28,718 bases of DNA from UBA6544 sp049601975 (GTDB lineage: Bacteria; Pseudomonadota; Alphaproteobacteria; UBA8366): contig JBMYRC010000045.1 in assembly GCA_049601975.1 (NCBI GenBank), positions 1 to 28,718 on the forward strand. Direction: 5' to 3'. Positions 16,943 through 25,079 of the stretch are shown piece by piece; position 1 is the first letter of the stretch, and each line of letters starts with the position of its first letter. Both the position numbers and the translations under genes were made by a program. Below the pieces are notes generated by a model that did not search any database, was not told the origin of the DNA, and saw only the letters and a program-made list of their open reading frames with translations.

Positions 16943-17384
16943 TTATATCGGGCAGCCTATACACCAGCTCTTCTTCTTGCCTTTTACACAAACCCGTCTA
17001 AGTCTTACGGCCATCAGCACTTTTGCCAAATCGAAATTGTCGATCATGACGCGCGCCGTTAATTAGCGGCCATTGCCGTCCCATTTTAGCTCACAGAATT
17101 GCACCTTCTTAACACGAGAGACCAGCTTCGCCGTGTAGTTACGGGCGCGCTTCCCTCTTTTTTTAGTCGAGACATTCGCCAAACTTAATTTTTGGTGTGA
17201 CTACGCCACAAACACTGACATTGAAGTCCGAAAGGTTCTTCAGAACGCCCGGTAGGTTTATGTAGATGGTGCTGGCATCTGCCACAAATCGGTTGCCGTC
17301 GCCACGCCGTAGCTCCCAGTTATAGCATTTTGCAAACGCGGTGCCGGAATAGAAAATCAGGAATAGAACTATGAGAATGCGCAT
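16943..17384 (-). pseudogene. Staphylococcal-nuclease-like gene, broken (copy 2)
   Basis: Starts with a clear signal peptide (MRILIVLFLIFYSGTAFA) followed by a mature part with RGDGNRFVADA, INLPGVLKNL, VCGVVTPKIKFGEC, a thermonuclease-family core (compare GDGDTF and RGIDTPEI). The first frame stops after 73 residues at 17163-17165. One frame over, at about 17170, the sequence continues as KRARNYTAKLVS, VQFCELKWDGNGR-stop and TARVMIDNFDLAKVLMA, ending VKGKKKSWC, which matches the C-terminal half of the family. So one frameshift and at least one nonsense codon (Tyr to stop after NGR) break it. It differs in sequence from the broken nuclease at 15258-15912 and belongs to a different branch. A short 73-residue secreted product is possible but unlikely to be active. 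Confidence 0.8.
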
Positions 17385-17570
17385 ACTTTAACCATACCTT
17401 AGTTCACCTATCCTGTCTCCGGGATTTTATCGGAATCAGCAGCAAAGTGATAATCTCTGCAACTCCCCACTGCCGAACGCCGGAACTTGACCGCTGGTAT
17501 TCCCATCAAAGCCCCCTAATTTTTCTATCAACACGAAACATCCAAAACCGCCGCACTCGGGAACTAGTCT

Positions 17571-18485
17571 ATGAAACTGCCACATCACCATCGCTTCGAC
17601 TATTCAGCCATCGTCGAACGTCCCGATTACTCTTGGCCCGATGGAAAGAGATTGGCGCTGCATGTCGCGACGAACCTTGAACATTTTGCATTTGGCGAGG
17701 GAATTGGCCACACACCGACGGAACCGGGCCCACCGCCGGATCATCGAAATTACGCGTGGCGGGACTACGGGTTACGTGTCGGCATTTGGCGCATTCTCGA
17801 TCTTCTTGATGAGCTCAAATTACCGGCCAGCCATCTGACCAATAGCACCATTTACGATTACGCTCCGCAAATTATGGACCGGATTCGAATGCGAAATGAC
17901 GAAATCGTTGGGCACGGTCGCACGAATTCAGAGCGACAAGCGGACTTTTCCGAGGCAGACGAAGCAACGTTGATTCGCGAGGCGACGGAAATCATCGGCA
18001 AACACGAAGGAATTCTACCGCGCGGTTGGATGAGTCCTTGGATATCCGAAAGTGACGTGACGGCAGATCTGCTGAAAGAGAACGACTATACCTACATCAT
18101 GAATTGGCCATGCGATGATCAACCGTTCTGGATGCGGACACGCTCAGGCCCAATTTTACAGGTACCATATCCAGTTGAGATCAACGACTCACCTGCGATG
18201 CTCAACCGTCGTCACACACCGTCCGACTTCGCGGAAATGGCAATGGACCAATTCGATGTGATGATCGAGCAATCGGAAAAACAGCCGCTCGTCATGGGTT
18301 TGGCACTCCATACGTTTGTCGTGGGCCAACCCTTTCGGTTCAAACATCTCCAACGCATTCTTGAGCATTTCGTCAATCACCCGAAACGGGACAAGATTTG
18401 GTTTGCGCGTCCTGGGGAAATCGCCCATCACGTGGCAAATTTACCGCACGGCATCGTACCCGGCAGCGAAGACCTACCCGAATAA
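17571..18485 (+). CDS. Polysaccharide deacetylase-family hydrolase (PuuE/HpPgdA-like)
   Basis: 304 residues with the NodB-like fold seen in carbohydrate-esterase-4 relatives that act on small amides (PuuE-type) or glycans. Markers are the GKRLALHVATNLEHF opening, VGIWRILDLLDELKLPAS, NDEIVGHGRTNSERQ (His115), LPRGWMSP and LALHTFVVGQPFR near the C-terminus. The canonical Asp of motif 1 is not obvious; Asn35 and Glu37 occupy that region, as in the atypical PuuE/HpPgdA branch. No signal peptide is seen, so action is likely cytoplasmic and on a small molecule; this is inference. It starts a rightward trio: the dioxygenase begins 17 nt after its stop. Confidence 0.85.
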   Translation: MKLPHHHRFDYSAIVERPDYSWPDGKRLALHVATNLEHFAFGEGIGHTPTEPGPPPDHRNYAWRDYGLRVGIWRILDLLDELKLPASHLTNSTIYDYAPQIMDRIRMRNDEIVGHGRTNSERQADFSEADEATLIREATEIIGKHEGILPRGWMSPWISESDVTADLLKENDYTYIMNWPCDDQPFWMRTRSGPILQVPYPVEINDSPAMLNRRHTPSDFAEMAMDQFDVMIEQSEKQPLVMGLALHTFVVGQPFRFKHLQRILEHFVNHPKRDKIWFARPGEIAHHVANLPHGIVPGSEDLPE

Positions 18486-18502
18486 ATTTGAGGGCCATTG
18501 GC

Positions 18503-19501
18503 ATGCGACAGGCTGCGAGATCACCCAAAGGCAAAACACCAAGAGTTTTCGACTCTACCCTGCGTGGCAAAAAGGCGTGGACACGAGATAGCCTTCAGAA
18601 GTCCGACTATCTCATTCCAATTCCCGGTGCCTGCCAGATCGAATTGAAGCAATTCATCGAGACATTGCGCGACAATCCATTGCAAACCGAGGTGCTTTGC
18701 CCAGCTGATTACGCCCTGCGTAAGACGGCGGCCTTTATGACGCGCGTAAAGAAGCGATTGGAAACCGGTGTCGGTTTCGCTGTCCTAGATCGCCTCTCTA
18801 TCAAGACTTACGACAAGGATGAACTGAAGACGATCTATTGGATCTTGAGCTCGCTCATTGCCCGCCCCGTGGCACAGTCTTTCAGCGGCACCCTGATGTA
18901 TGACGTCATCGATACCGGAAAGAAAAAAGGCCCAAAGGTACGGGCCGACGTGACAAGTGCCGAATTAGATTTTCACACCGACTATAGCTACAACCAGCCA
19001 CCTCGATACTTCGGATTACAAGCACTCCGCACGGCAAAAAAGGGTGGGCGAAGCGGAGCGGTCAGTCTTCTGACGGCGCACAACGAGATGCTGCAGCGAC
19101 ATCCACGCCTACTCGAACGGCTTTATCGTCCGTTCTGGCTAAATCGATATGGCGAACATGCCCCCAATCTGCCAAAGGCGAGTTCTCATCCCGTTTATAC
19201 ATATGACGGCACAGAACTTTGGGCCCGGTTCAACCCGCGCAACATTTATGCGGGCTACGATCTGGTCGAAGAAAAGTTGGACACCGAAGGGCAGGAAGCC
19301 GTTGAGGCTCTGCACGGAATACTGTCCGAACCAAAAACGCATACCAACTTCTATCTCGCCGCCGGGCAGACGATATATTTTCACAACGGCCATTGCGCCC
19401 ATAGACGAACCGCATACGAAGATTATGATGACCTCGACAAACGCCGCCACATGATCAGAATTTTCCTACGCGATCAGGGTGCGCGAACCTATAACGGCTG
19501 A
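18503..19501 (+). CDS. TauD/TfdA-family Fe(II)/2-oxoglutarate dioxygenase
   Basis: Non-haem iron oxygenase, 332 residues from ATG 18503. GAGGG (18489-18493) is a reasonable ribosome site for this start; a longer in-frame ATG at 18398 lies within the upstream gene. The iron triad is visible: LDFHTDYSYN (His158, Asp160) and NGHCAHRRTAY (His300), with a 2-oxoglutarate-binding Arg in HMIRIFLRD near residue 319. GLQALRTAKKGGRSGAVSL is the region usually seen after the HxD. Substrate cannot be read from sequence. Its position between a small-molecule deacetylase and a solute-binding-like protein suggests a shared catabolic path. Confidence 0.88.
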   Translation: MRQAARSPKGKTPRVFDSTLRGKKAWTRDSLQKSDYLIPIPGACQIELKQFIETLRDNPLQTEVLCPADYALRKTAAFMTRVKKRLETGVGFAVLDRLSIKTYDKDELKTIYWILSSLIARPVAQSFSGTLMYDVIDTGKKKGPKVRADVTSAELDFHTDYSYNQPPRYFGLQALRTAKKGGRSGAVSLLTAHNEMLQRHPRLLERLYRPFWLNRYGEHAPNLPKASSHPVYTYDGTELWARFNPRNIYAGYDLVEEKLDTEGQEAVEALHGILSEPKTHTNFYLAAGQTIYFHNGHCAHRRTAYEDYDDLDKRRHMIRIFLRDQGARTYNG

Positions 19502-19579
19502 TCGAAGCGGGACGCTGCCGCCAATCCGCCTATATCGATAATGAAGCCAACTAAGGCAACGAAACCAAGGACATCCAAC

Positions 19580-20500
19580 ATGGCAATAAACTTGTGCGAA
19601 TCGTTCAGAGCAATGTTTTACACGCCCTTTTACCTTCCCTTCGCGCTCGGGACCTACGAGGCGGAAGGCGTCGACGTAACATTGAGCACGAGTCCCAGTC
19701 TGGATACCGTGGCGCAGCAATTGAGCGATGGTATCGCTGATGTGTATTGGGGGGGACCCATGCGGATCATGGTCATGCGGGACAAGAATCGCGAACCGGA
19801 AATATTGGGCTTTTCGGAAGCTATTACACGGGATCCATTTTTCCTGATCGGCAAAGAACCAAACCCAAATTTCAATCTGAAGGACCTGTCGGATATTCGC
19901 TTTGCGAGCGTGTCCGAAGTCCCGACGCCCTGGATGTGCCTGCAGGAAGATCTGCGGCGCGCCGGAATTGACCCTGCCGGCCTCAATCGGGTGGCTGATA
20001 GGACAATGCCTGAAAATGTTGCGGCTTTGGCGGCAGGAGATGCGGATGTGGTACAGTTGTTCCAACCGTTCGCCGAACAGATCTTAACCGAGAATGCCGG
20101 GCATATTTGGTATGCGCAAGCAACCCGCGGATACTGCACATATACAACGCTTTACGCGACGAAGGCGATGATCGCGACACGCGGTGATGACCTGCATCGG
20201 ATGACCCGGGCAATGTATCGATGCCAGAAATGGCTTCACAGTGTTCCGGCCTCCGAAATTGCATCAGCAGTGGCGCAATTTTTCCCCGACATCGATCCGG
20301 CAATACTTGCTGCAGCGGCTCAGCGCTATAATGAGCTTGGCGTTTGGGGCAAAGACCCCCACTTGCCGCGCGAAGGCTTCGAGCGGTTGCGAGATTCGCT
20401 GGTCTCCGGCGGGCTAATCAGTCACCGGCCAGAATTCGAAGACTGCGTCGACAACACATTTGCCGATGCGGTTATCGCCGAAGATCCGCCGTCGGCATAA
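19580..20500 (+). CDS. NMT1/THI5-like substrate-binding protein lacking a signal peptide
   Basis: 306 residues of the SsuA/THI5/NMT1 periplasmic-binding fold: YTPFYLPFALGTYEAEGVDV, GIADVYWGGPMRIMV, IGKEPNPNFNLKDLSD, ALAAGDADVVQLFQP. AAGGA-like AAGGA (19567-19571) supports ATG 19580; an earlier ATG at 19541 adds only polar residues. Neither start gives a signal peptide or lipobox, and no ABC permease or ATPase gene is near. It may act in the cytoplasm as a sensor, carrier or enzyme, or serve a transporter encoded elsewhere by an unusual export route. Third gene in the deacetylase-dioxygenase series, 78 nt after the dioxygenase. Its last 29 bp overlap the 3' end of the convergent TPR gene. Confidence 0.78.
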   Translation: MAINLCESFRAMFYTPFYLPFALGTYEAEGVDVTLSTSPSLDTVAQQLSDGIADVYWGGPMRIMVMRDKNREPEILGFSEAITRDPFFLIGKEPNPNFNLKDLSDIRFASVSEVPTPWMCLQEDLRRAGIDPAGLNRVADRTMPENVAALAAGDADVVQLFQPFAEQILTENAGHIWYAQATRGYCTYTTLYATKAMIATRGDDLHRMTRAMYRCQKWLHSVPASEIASAVAQFFPDIDPAILAAAAQRYNELGVWGKDPHLPREGFERLRDSLVSGGLISHRPEFEDCVDNTFADAVIAEDPPSA

Positions 20501-22562
20501 CCTTACCATCGCACCAAATTCGCCAAACACGCCGAAGCTCGGCCTCAAGAAATCGGTTATAGCGTTGCTCATCCATGATGGGCGAAGCTTTCATACGCTC
20601 TCGTAGTCCACTGCGTATGTCATCTAATCGAATGATGTTGCTTGCGAGGTCGACGGCAATGTCCACAAACTCGTCAACGTTCTTCGCAATAAGCTCAGGT
20701 AATCCAATATTCGTAAGGTGCATCAGACCTGTACGTGAAAATTGCGTTTCGCCAGAAATTGTCACCACAGGCACTCCCATCCACAGCGCGTCACATGTCG
20801 TTGTACCGCCGGAGGCATAGATCGGGTCCAGACAAATATCTAGATTAAGATAAGGCGTATATGGGTCCGGCGATCGGCCAAATCGATCGATACGCGAAGG
20901 ATCAACCCCACGGGACGCGAATCGATCCAAAATGCCAACCGATTCGGGACGATCGAATTCCAGCCACTTCAGTTCCAAACGAGAATTCGGCACCTTTTGC
21001 AAAATTCTCGCCCATACGGAAACAGTCAGATCATTAAGCTTGATTGCGTTGTTGAAGCTGCCGAAGGTCACGTAACCATTTCCGACTGCCGGCGGCTGCG
21101 CTGCCGGCGACGCATCTCCTTCGAGTGGGCGATAGCAAAAATGCGTTTCGGGTAAGCGAATGATCTCTTCGGAATGAAATGCATCGACCGACGGTAGCGC
21201 AACCTGTCTGTCCAGCAAACGATAGTCGATCGCCGACAAACCTGTGGTATTCGGATATAATGCCGTTCCTATTTGCACCGGTGCCGGTTTACGAGCCGCG
21301 ACCAACAGCCTGTTCCCGGACATATGGCCCGCCCCTTCAATCAAAATATCAATCCCGTCCGATCGAATTTGCTCCACGATACGTTCATCACTCCAATTGT
21401 ATATGTGATGAAATTGGTCAGAAGATTTCTCGAATTTCGACGTCCACGCGTCTTTTAAAATATAATTGTAATAACACGTGACGTCGAAATGCTCGCGGTC
21501 GAGGCCTTCTACAATGGGAAGGTAGAAATGACCGCCTGGGTGAATTCGCAAATCAGGAGACATGAGACCGACGCGAAGCCGTCGTTTGGGATCGGCAATG
21601 TTGATATGTTTCGGAATTTCGGACACAAGCGGCTGAGCGTGCAAAGTTTCAAATTTAAGATGCTCTGAAAATACATCCTCTGGATTCTCATCCACTTTGA
21701 AACATAGACAAAACAGGTAATTCGATCGTGCCAAATGCATCGACGGATCTAGTTCGATCGCCCGACCAAATGCCCATATCGCGGCTTCCATTTTCCCTTG
21801 GTCTTTAAGAACAATCCCAAGATTCGAGTGAACCATGGCATTCTCTGGAGCAACCTTGGCGGCGGCTTCATAAAACTCGCCTGCAGCCGCAATCTCTAAT
21901 CGCTCCCTGTGAATATTACCGAGATTGATCAGAGCGTCCGCATTCACGGGATCGAGATCAAGTACCTTGCGGTAGCAGCTAGCCGCAGCGTCTTGGTGCC
22001 CTTGTGAAAGATAAATATTGCCGAGTAAGAAATGCGCATGCGCGAATGTGGGATCTATTCCCAACGCCTGACCACATGCTGCAGCGGCCCCCACGTAATC
22101 TAATTCATCAAGACGCATAAGCGCCAGGTTTAGTAACGGTTCCGCTAAGTTTTTGTCTAACGAAACCGCCTTATTTGCCGCCACCTCAGCATTTGCAAAA
22201 TCCCGCAGATCATATTTTAGTCCCGATAGGGCAGACCACCAATCAGCTCGATCCGGGGACGCACTCAATAAGCGTTCATACAGCGCCGTTGCTTCCGCCG
22301 TTTTACCCTGCGCTAAAAAGACTTTCGCTAATGCCTCTATGTTTCGTTCTGATTCGGGCTGAAAGTCGACACTTTTTTGCAATGCGTATTTTGCATCCGA
22401 TCCTCTGCCGTCCGACAACGCGATAGCACCCTTCAGATACCAAGCATCATTATTGCCAGGTTCCAGAGATAATACTTCATCGCACAAAATTTCGGCTGCG
22501 CGTAGATGATCGCGCTCAATCTGCTCCACGGCCTGCGCCAACATTTTCGAAACGATCAACAA
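20472..22562 (-). CDS. TPR protein with O-GlcNAc transferase-like domain (GT41)
   Basis: 696 residues. Residues about 1-290 are tandem tetratricopeptide repeats (for example NLGNIHRERLEIAAAGEFYE and SNLGIVLKDQGKMEAAIWAF). From about 315 the GT41 catalytic region follows: RVGLMSPDLRIHPGGHFYLP, IDILIEGAGHMSGNRLLVAA, PAPVQIGTALYPNTTGL, YVTFGSFNNAIKLND and the donor-site GGTTTCDALWMGVPVVT. The usual DxFPYxGGTTT is changed to DPIYASGGTTT. Bacterial members often glycosylate surface proteins such as flagellin or sit beside polysaccharide genes; the target here is unknown. TTG 22562 is favoured as start because AAGGA (complement of 22572-22576) lies 9 nt upstream; ATG 22544 is the alternative. Confidence 0.9.
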   Translation of the reverse strand: MLIVSKMLAQAVEQIERDHLRAAEILCDEVLSLEPGNNDAWYLKGAIALSDGRGSDAKYALQKSVDFQPESERNIEALAKVFLAQGKTAEATALYERLLSASPDRADWWSALSGLKYDLRDFANAEVAANKAVSLDKNLAEPLLNLALMRLDELDYVGAAAACGQALGIDPTFAHAHFLLGNIYLSQGHQDAAASCYRKVLDLDPVNADALINLGNIHRERLEIAAAGEFYEAAAKVAPENAMVHSNLGIVLKDQGKMEAAIWAFGRAIELDPSMHLARSNYLFCLCFKVDENPEDVFSEHLKFETLHAQPLVSEIPKHINIADPKRRLRVGLMSPDLRIHPGGHFYLPIVEGLDREHFDVTCYYNYILKDAWTSKFEKSSDQFHHIYNWSDERIVEQIRSDGIDILIEGAGHMSGNRLLVAARKPAPVQIGTALYPNTTGLSAIDYRLLDRQVALPSVDAFHSEEIIRLPETHFCYRPLEGDASPAAQPPAVGNGYVTFGSFNNAIKLNDLTVSVWARILQKVPNSRLELKWLEFDRPESVGILDRFASRGVDPSRIDRFGRSPDPYTPYLNLDICLDPIYASGGTTTCDALWMGVPVVTISGETQFSRTGLMHLTNIGLPELIAKNVDEFVDIAVDLASNIIRLDDIRSGLRERMKASPIMDEQRYNRFLEAELRRVWRIWCDGKVMPTADLRR

Positions 22563-22607
22563 GAGCGGTTTTCCTTGATTGCCAGGTCAATCAGCAGGAC
22601 ATCTAAC

Positions 22608-22623
22608 TCCCCCAAATGGGGGA
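22608..22623. repeat. Perfect 6-bp inverted repeat upstream of the TPR/GT41 gene
   Basis: TCCCCC-AAAT-GGGGGA forms a perfect stem with a 4-nt centre, 46 bp upstream of the TTG start at 22562. It could be an operator or a leader hairpin; no T-run follows, so it is not an intrinsic terminator. A single copy is present here. Confidence 0.4.
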
Positions 22624-22757
22624 CCATTCATCTCCAAATTCAACGCGGTTCAACCAACAGCAAACAAGCACTCCGGTAAACAGCAAATTCTCGCGCCAGA
22701 TTTCGGATGAACTCTCGCATTTTAATGACAAACAACATTGATCGATACGATCACAAA

Positions 22758-23100
22758 TCAGACGACTTGCGTCACCTCAAACAATATTTCTCCCACCTCT
22801 CGCTTCATCACATCCAATAACTGCGCCTATTCGCCCGCGGTACCAAATACCTCTGTGGCGTCAGAACCGGTCTCGCTCGCTCCTTGCGCAACCAGAATAA
22901 TATTTAATGAAACCCTCTGAGTACTCGTCGAGGCTTCAGCTACATTACGGGCTATCTCATGCGTTGCCTGGCGCTGGAATACATCGTTTCAGTAGGTCAT
23001 ACGGCCATTGAATCGGTCTTACTATCAATCAACTCGTCCTGATCGAAGAGGCGCTCCGTTCCAGTTTCATTTAAATCGTTGCTCATATTCCAACGTCCGC
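22758..23100 (-). pseudogene. Methyl-accepting chemotaxis protein, C-terminal remnant
   Basis: On the minus strand a frame reads QRQATHEIARNVAEASTS (to about 22975), TQRVSLNIILVAQGASETG, SDATEVFGTAGE-stop and then KREVGEILFEVTQVV-stop at 22758. This matches the end of MCP signalling domains (compare TQEIARNV, TGxxAxxVLxAAxEL, LxxEVxxFL). Upstream, other frames give DSKTDSMAV, possibly the preceding helix after a frameshift. The hairpin tip of the signalling domain and all sensory parts are absent. It is a non-coding fragment, and no other chemotaxis gene is in the window. Its upstream boundary is approximate. Confidence 0.65.
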
Positions 23101-23353
23101 TCTGTCCGCCAACGCAATCTGAGTTCGACAGAGCACCTAATCGGTCAAAGCCTCTAACGTCCCTGACTAAACCCATGTTCGTTAAGCATTTTCACGAATG
23201 ACCATAACCGAATGGTCAATCGATCATATATCTAATTGATATTTATAATTAAATTTACTTGAACCCATTATACAACTCTTACGCCTAGCCGCACGGTAAT
23301 TGCGCCGGCTCACGTCACACATTTGCTAAATAACATTAATTGACAAGGAGAAT
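23101..23353. other. Intergenic, AT-rich, between chemoreceptor remnant and tRNA
   Basis: No gene recognised. The part from about 23215 to 23280 is AT-rich. A 7-bp inverted repeat (TGACCAT and ATGGTCA around a 6-nt centre) lies at 23199-23218, but such repeats arise by chance. The stretch lies downstream of the leftward tRNA and contains no convincing terminator T-run. Confidence 0.4.
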
Positions 23354-23428
23354 TGGAGCGGGCGGAGGGATTCGAACCCTCGGCTTCAACCTTGGCAAGG
23401 TTGCGCTCTACCCCTGAGCTACGCCCGC
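23354..23428 (-). tRNA. tRNA-Gly (anticodon GCC)
   Basis: Read on the minus strand from 23428: acceptor GCGGGCG pairs with CGCCCGC near the 3' end, then the D arm with AGCTCAGGGGTAGAGC, an anticodon stem-loop CAACC-TTGCCAA-GGTTG with anticodon GCC, and a T arm with GGTTCGAATCC. The discriminator is U and CCA is encoded (23354-23356). All 75 nt fit a standard cloverleaf without a long variable arm. Confidence 0.97.
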
Positions 23429-23548
23429 GTCCTAGGGTAATGCCGTATTGTAACGGCGCGGGGATAATACGACTTAGCGCCGCCATTGCAATAGTTCCGT
23501 TCACCCTTGTATTGCCCGCCCACGGGAACCTGGGTTAAAAGATTCAAT

Positions 23549-24064
23549 ATGAATGAAATAGCCAAATTCGATGCACCCGCACTCTTCGATCGACTGGTCG
23601 AATTGGAAATCACTTTTGAAAACCACGAGCATCCACCGCTGCGTACCGTTGCTGAATCTCAAGCCCTACGGGGCGAGTTACCAGGTGTCCACATTAAGAA
23701 TCTGTTCTTGCGAGATAAGAAACGCCGCTATTTCTTGGTGACGGTACGAGAAGAGAGAGAAGTCGACCTGAAATGGCTGCGGCACGCTATCGGAGCCCAA
23801 GGGACACTCTCATTCGGCTCCGCGGATGCATTGGCGGATTTGTTAGGGGTTGAGCCAGGCGCTGTGACACCCCTGAGCGTCATCAACGATACTGATAACA
23901 TTGTCACCGCGTTCCTTGACAAATCTCTTATGACTGCCGACACGGTAAACGCTCATCCATTGAGAAACGATATGACCACAGCTATTTCCGCCATCGACCT
24001 AGAACGCTTTATGTTCGCGGAAAATCATCCTCCTGGAATTATCGATTTCGATACCGCCGCTTAA
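23549..24064 (+). CDS. Free-standing prolyl-tRNA editing protein (PrdX/ProXp-ala, YbaK fold)
   Basis: 171-residue member of the INS/YbaK superfamily that deacylates mischarged tRNA-Pro, mainly Ala-tRNA-Pro, in organisms whose ProRS lacks its own editing domain. Signature segments are FENHEHPPLRTVAES, GVHIKNLFLRDKKRRYFLV (containing the catalytic-type Lys), GTLSFGSADALADLLGV and PGAVTPLSVIND. Length fits PrdX. ATG 23549 (MNEIAKFD) is chosen over an in-frame ATG at 23507, whose extra residues are unlike the family. It is divergent from the tRNA-Gly gene and precedes the thioredoxin gene. Confidence 0.9.
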   Translation: MNEIAKFDAPALFDRLVELEITFENHEHPPLRTVAESQALRGELPGVHIKNLFLRDKKRRYFLVTVREEREVDLKWLRHAIGAQGTLSFGSADALADLLGVEPGAVTPLSVINDTDNIVTAFLDKSLMTADTVNAHPLRNDMTTAISAIDLERFMFAENHPPGIIDFDTAA

Positions 24065-24161
24065 CTAAGGTGCTCCGAAGGCCTAGAACTATCGGCTTGC
24101 AACCGTTAAACGAAATGCACATCTAAAGAACGCACAACAAATCGAGACAGGAATTTCTAAG

Positions 24162-25079
24162 ATGGAACAAGTAATCGGCGGAGACTCAGGCGGGCAAGTC
24201 GTCATCAAGGATACGACTGCTGCAGATTTTGCGACCGATGTTATAGATGCCAGCCAAGAAATCCCGATCCTCGTGGATTTCTGGGCTCCCTGGTGTGGCC
24301 CCTGCAAGCAACTGACACCGGTGATCGAGAAAGCGGTCACCGAGGCCGGCGGTAAGATACAGTTGGTTAAGCTAAACATCGACGAAGCGCCGCAAATCGC
24401 GCAACAAATGCGCATCCAATCAATCCCCGCCGTCTACGCTTTTTTCCAAGGCCGCCCAATCGATGGATTTATGGGTGCCGTTCCCGAAAGCCAAGTGAAA
24501 TCGTTTATTGACCGTATGGTGGAAATGGCTAATGCCGCGGCCGGACCGTCACCGATTGACGAAGCTATCGAACAAGCAAAAGCCGCGTTCGATTCTGGTG
24601 ACGCTTCATCCGCCAGTGCAATCTACGGCCAAATCCTTCAACAAGAGCCCGCAAATATAAAAGCGCTCGCGGGAATGGGCCGGTGCTATTTAGCGACCGG
24701 GCAAATCGAGGGCGCGCAAAACATGTTGGCGTCGATTCCGGAAGACCAACAAGGCGAGGCTGAGGTCGCCGCTCTGCGGACGGCGTTAGAGTTGGCGGAA
24801 CAAGCCGCGACATCTTCCGGCGAGACCGGTGAATTGGAAGCCAAGGTCGAGAGTAATCCAAATGACCATCAAGCACGATTCGATCTGGCCTTGGCCTATT
24901 ATGCACAAGGTGCCAACGAGCAGGCGATCGATGCCTTAGTCGAGATTTTGCGTAAGAATCTGAGCTGGAACGAGAATGCGGCGAAGGAACAACTCGTGAA
25001 AATCTTTGAAGCCTTGGGAGATGCCCATCCAGACACGATAGAAGGCCGCCAAAAGATGGCATCGGTCCTGTTTGCATGA
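24162..25079 (+). CDS. Thioredoxin-TPR fusion (CnoX/YbbN family)
   Basis: 305 residues: an N-terminal thioredoxin domain (about 15-120) with WAPWCGPCK (Cys45, Cys48), then TPR-like helices (about 130-300) including IDEAIEQAKAAFDSGDASSA and ARFDLALAYYAQGANEQAID. The family includes E. coli CnoX, a chaperedoxin that works with GroEL. E. coli CnoX has lost the redox CxxC motif, whereas the motif here is intact, so redox activity is likely retained. Last gene pair is coupled: its TGA overlaps the ATG of the LON-domain gene by 4 nt. The order with LON-domain and Trm112-like genes is common in alphaproteobacteria. Confidence 0.93.
   Translation: MEQVIGGDSGGQVVIKDTTAADFATDVIDASQEIPILVDFWAPWCGPCKQLTPVIEKAVTEAGGKIQLVKLNIDEAPQIAQQMRIQSIPAVYAFFQGRPIDGFMGAVPESQVKSFIDRMVEMANAAAGPSPIDEAIEQAKAAFDSGDASSASAIYGQILQQEPANIKALAGMGRCYLATGQIEGAQNMLASIPEDQQGEAEVAALRTALELAEQAATSSGETGELEAKVESNPNDHQARFDLALAYYAQGANEQAIDALVEILRKNLSWNENAAKEQLVKIFEALGDAHPDTIEGRQKMASVLFA

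Noticed and set aside
16943..17384. Genuine small secreted protein of 73 residues
   Set aside because: Homology to the thermonuclease family continues past its stop in another frame, so truncation is more likely; not fully excluded.
22608..22623. Intrinsic terminator
   Set aside because: The stem is not followed by a T-run on either strand.
22738..22920. 60-codon plus-strand open frame
   Set aside because: It is antisense to the chemoreceptor C-terminal remnant and has no recognisable domain.
23310..23538. Open frames across the tRNA region
   Set aside because: They run through a perfect tRNA-Gly cloverleaf and have no protein features.
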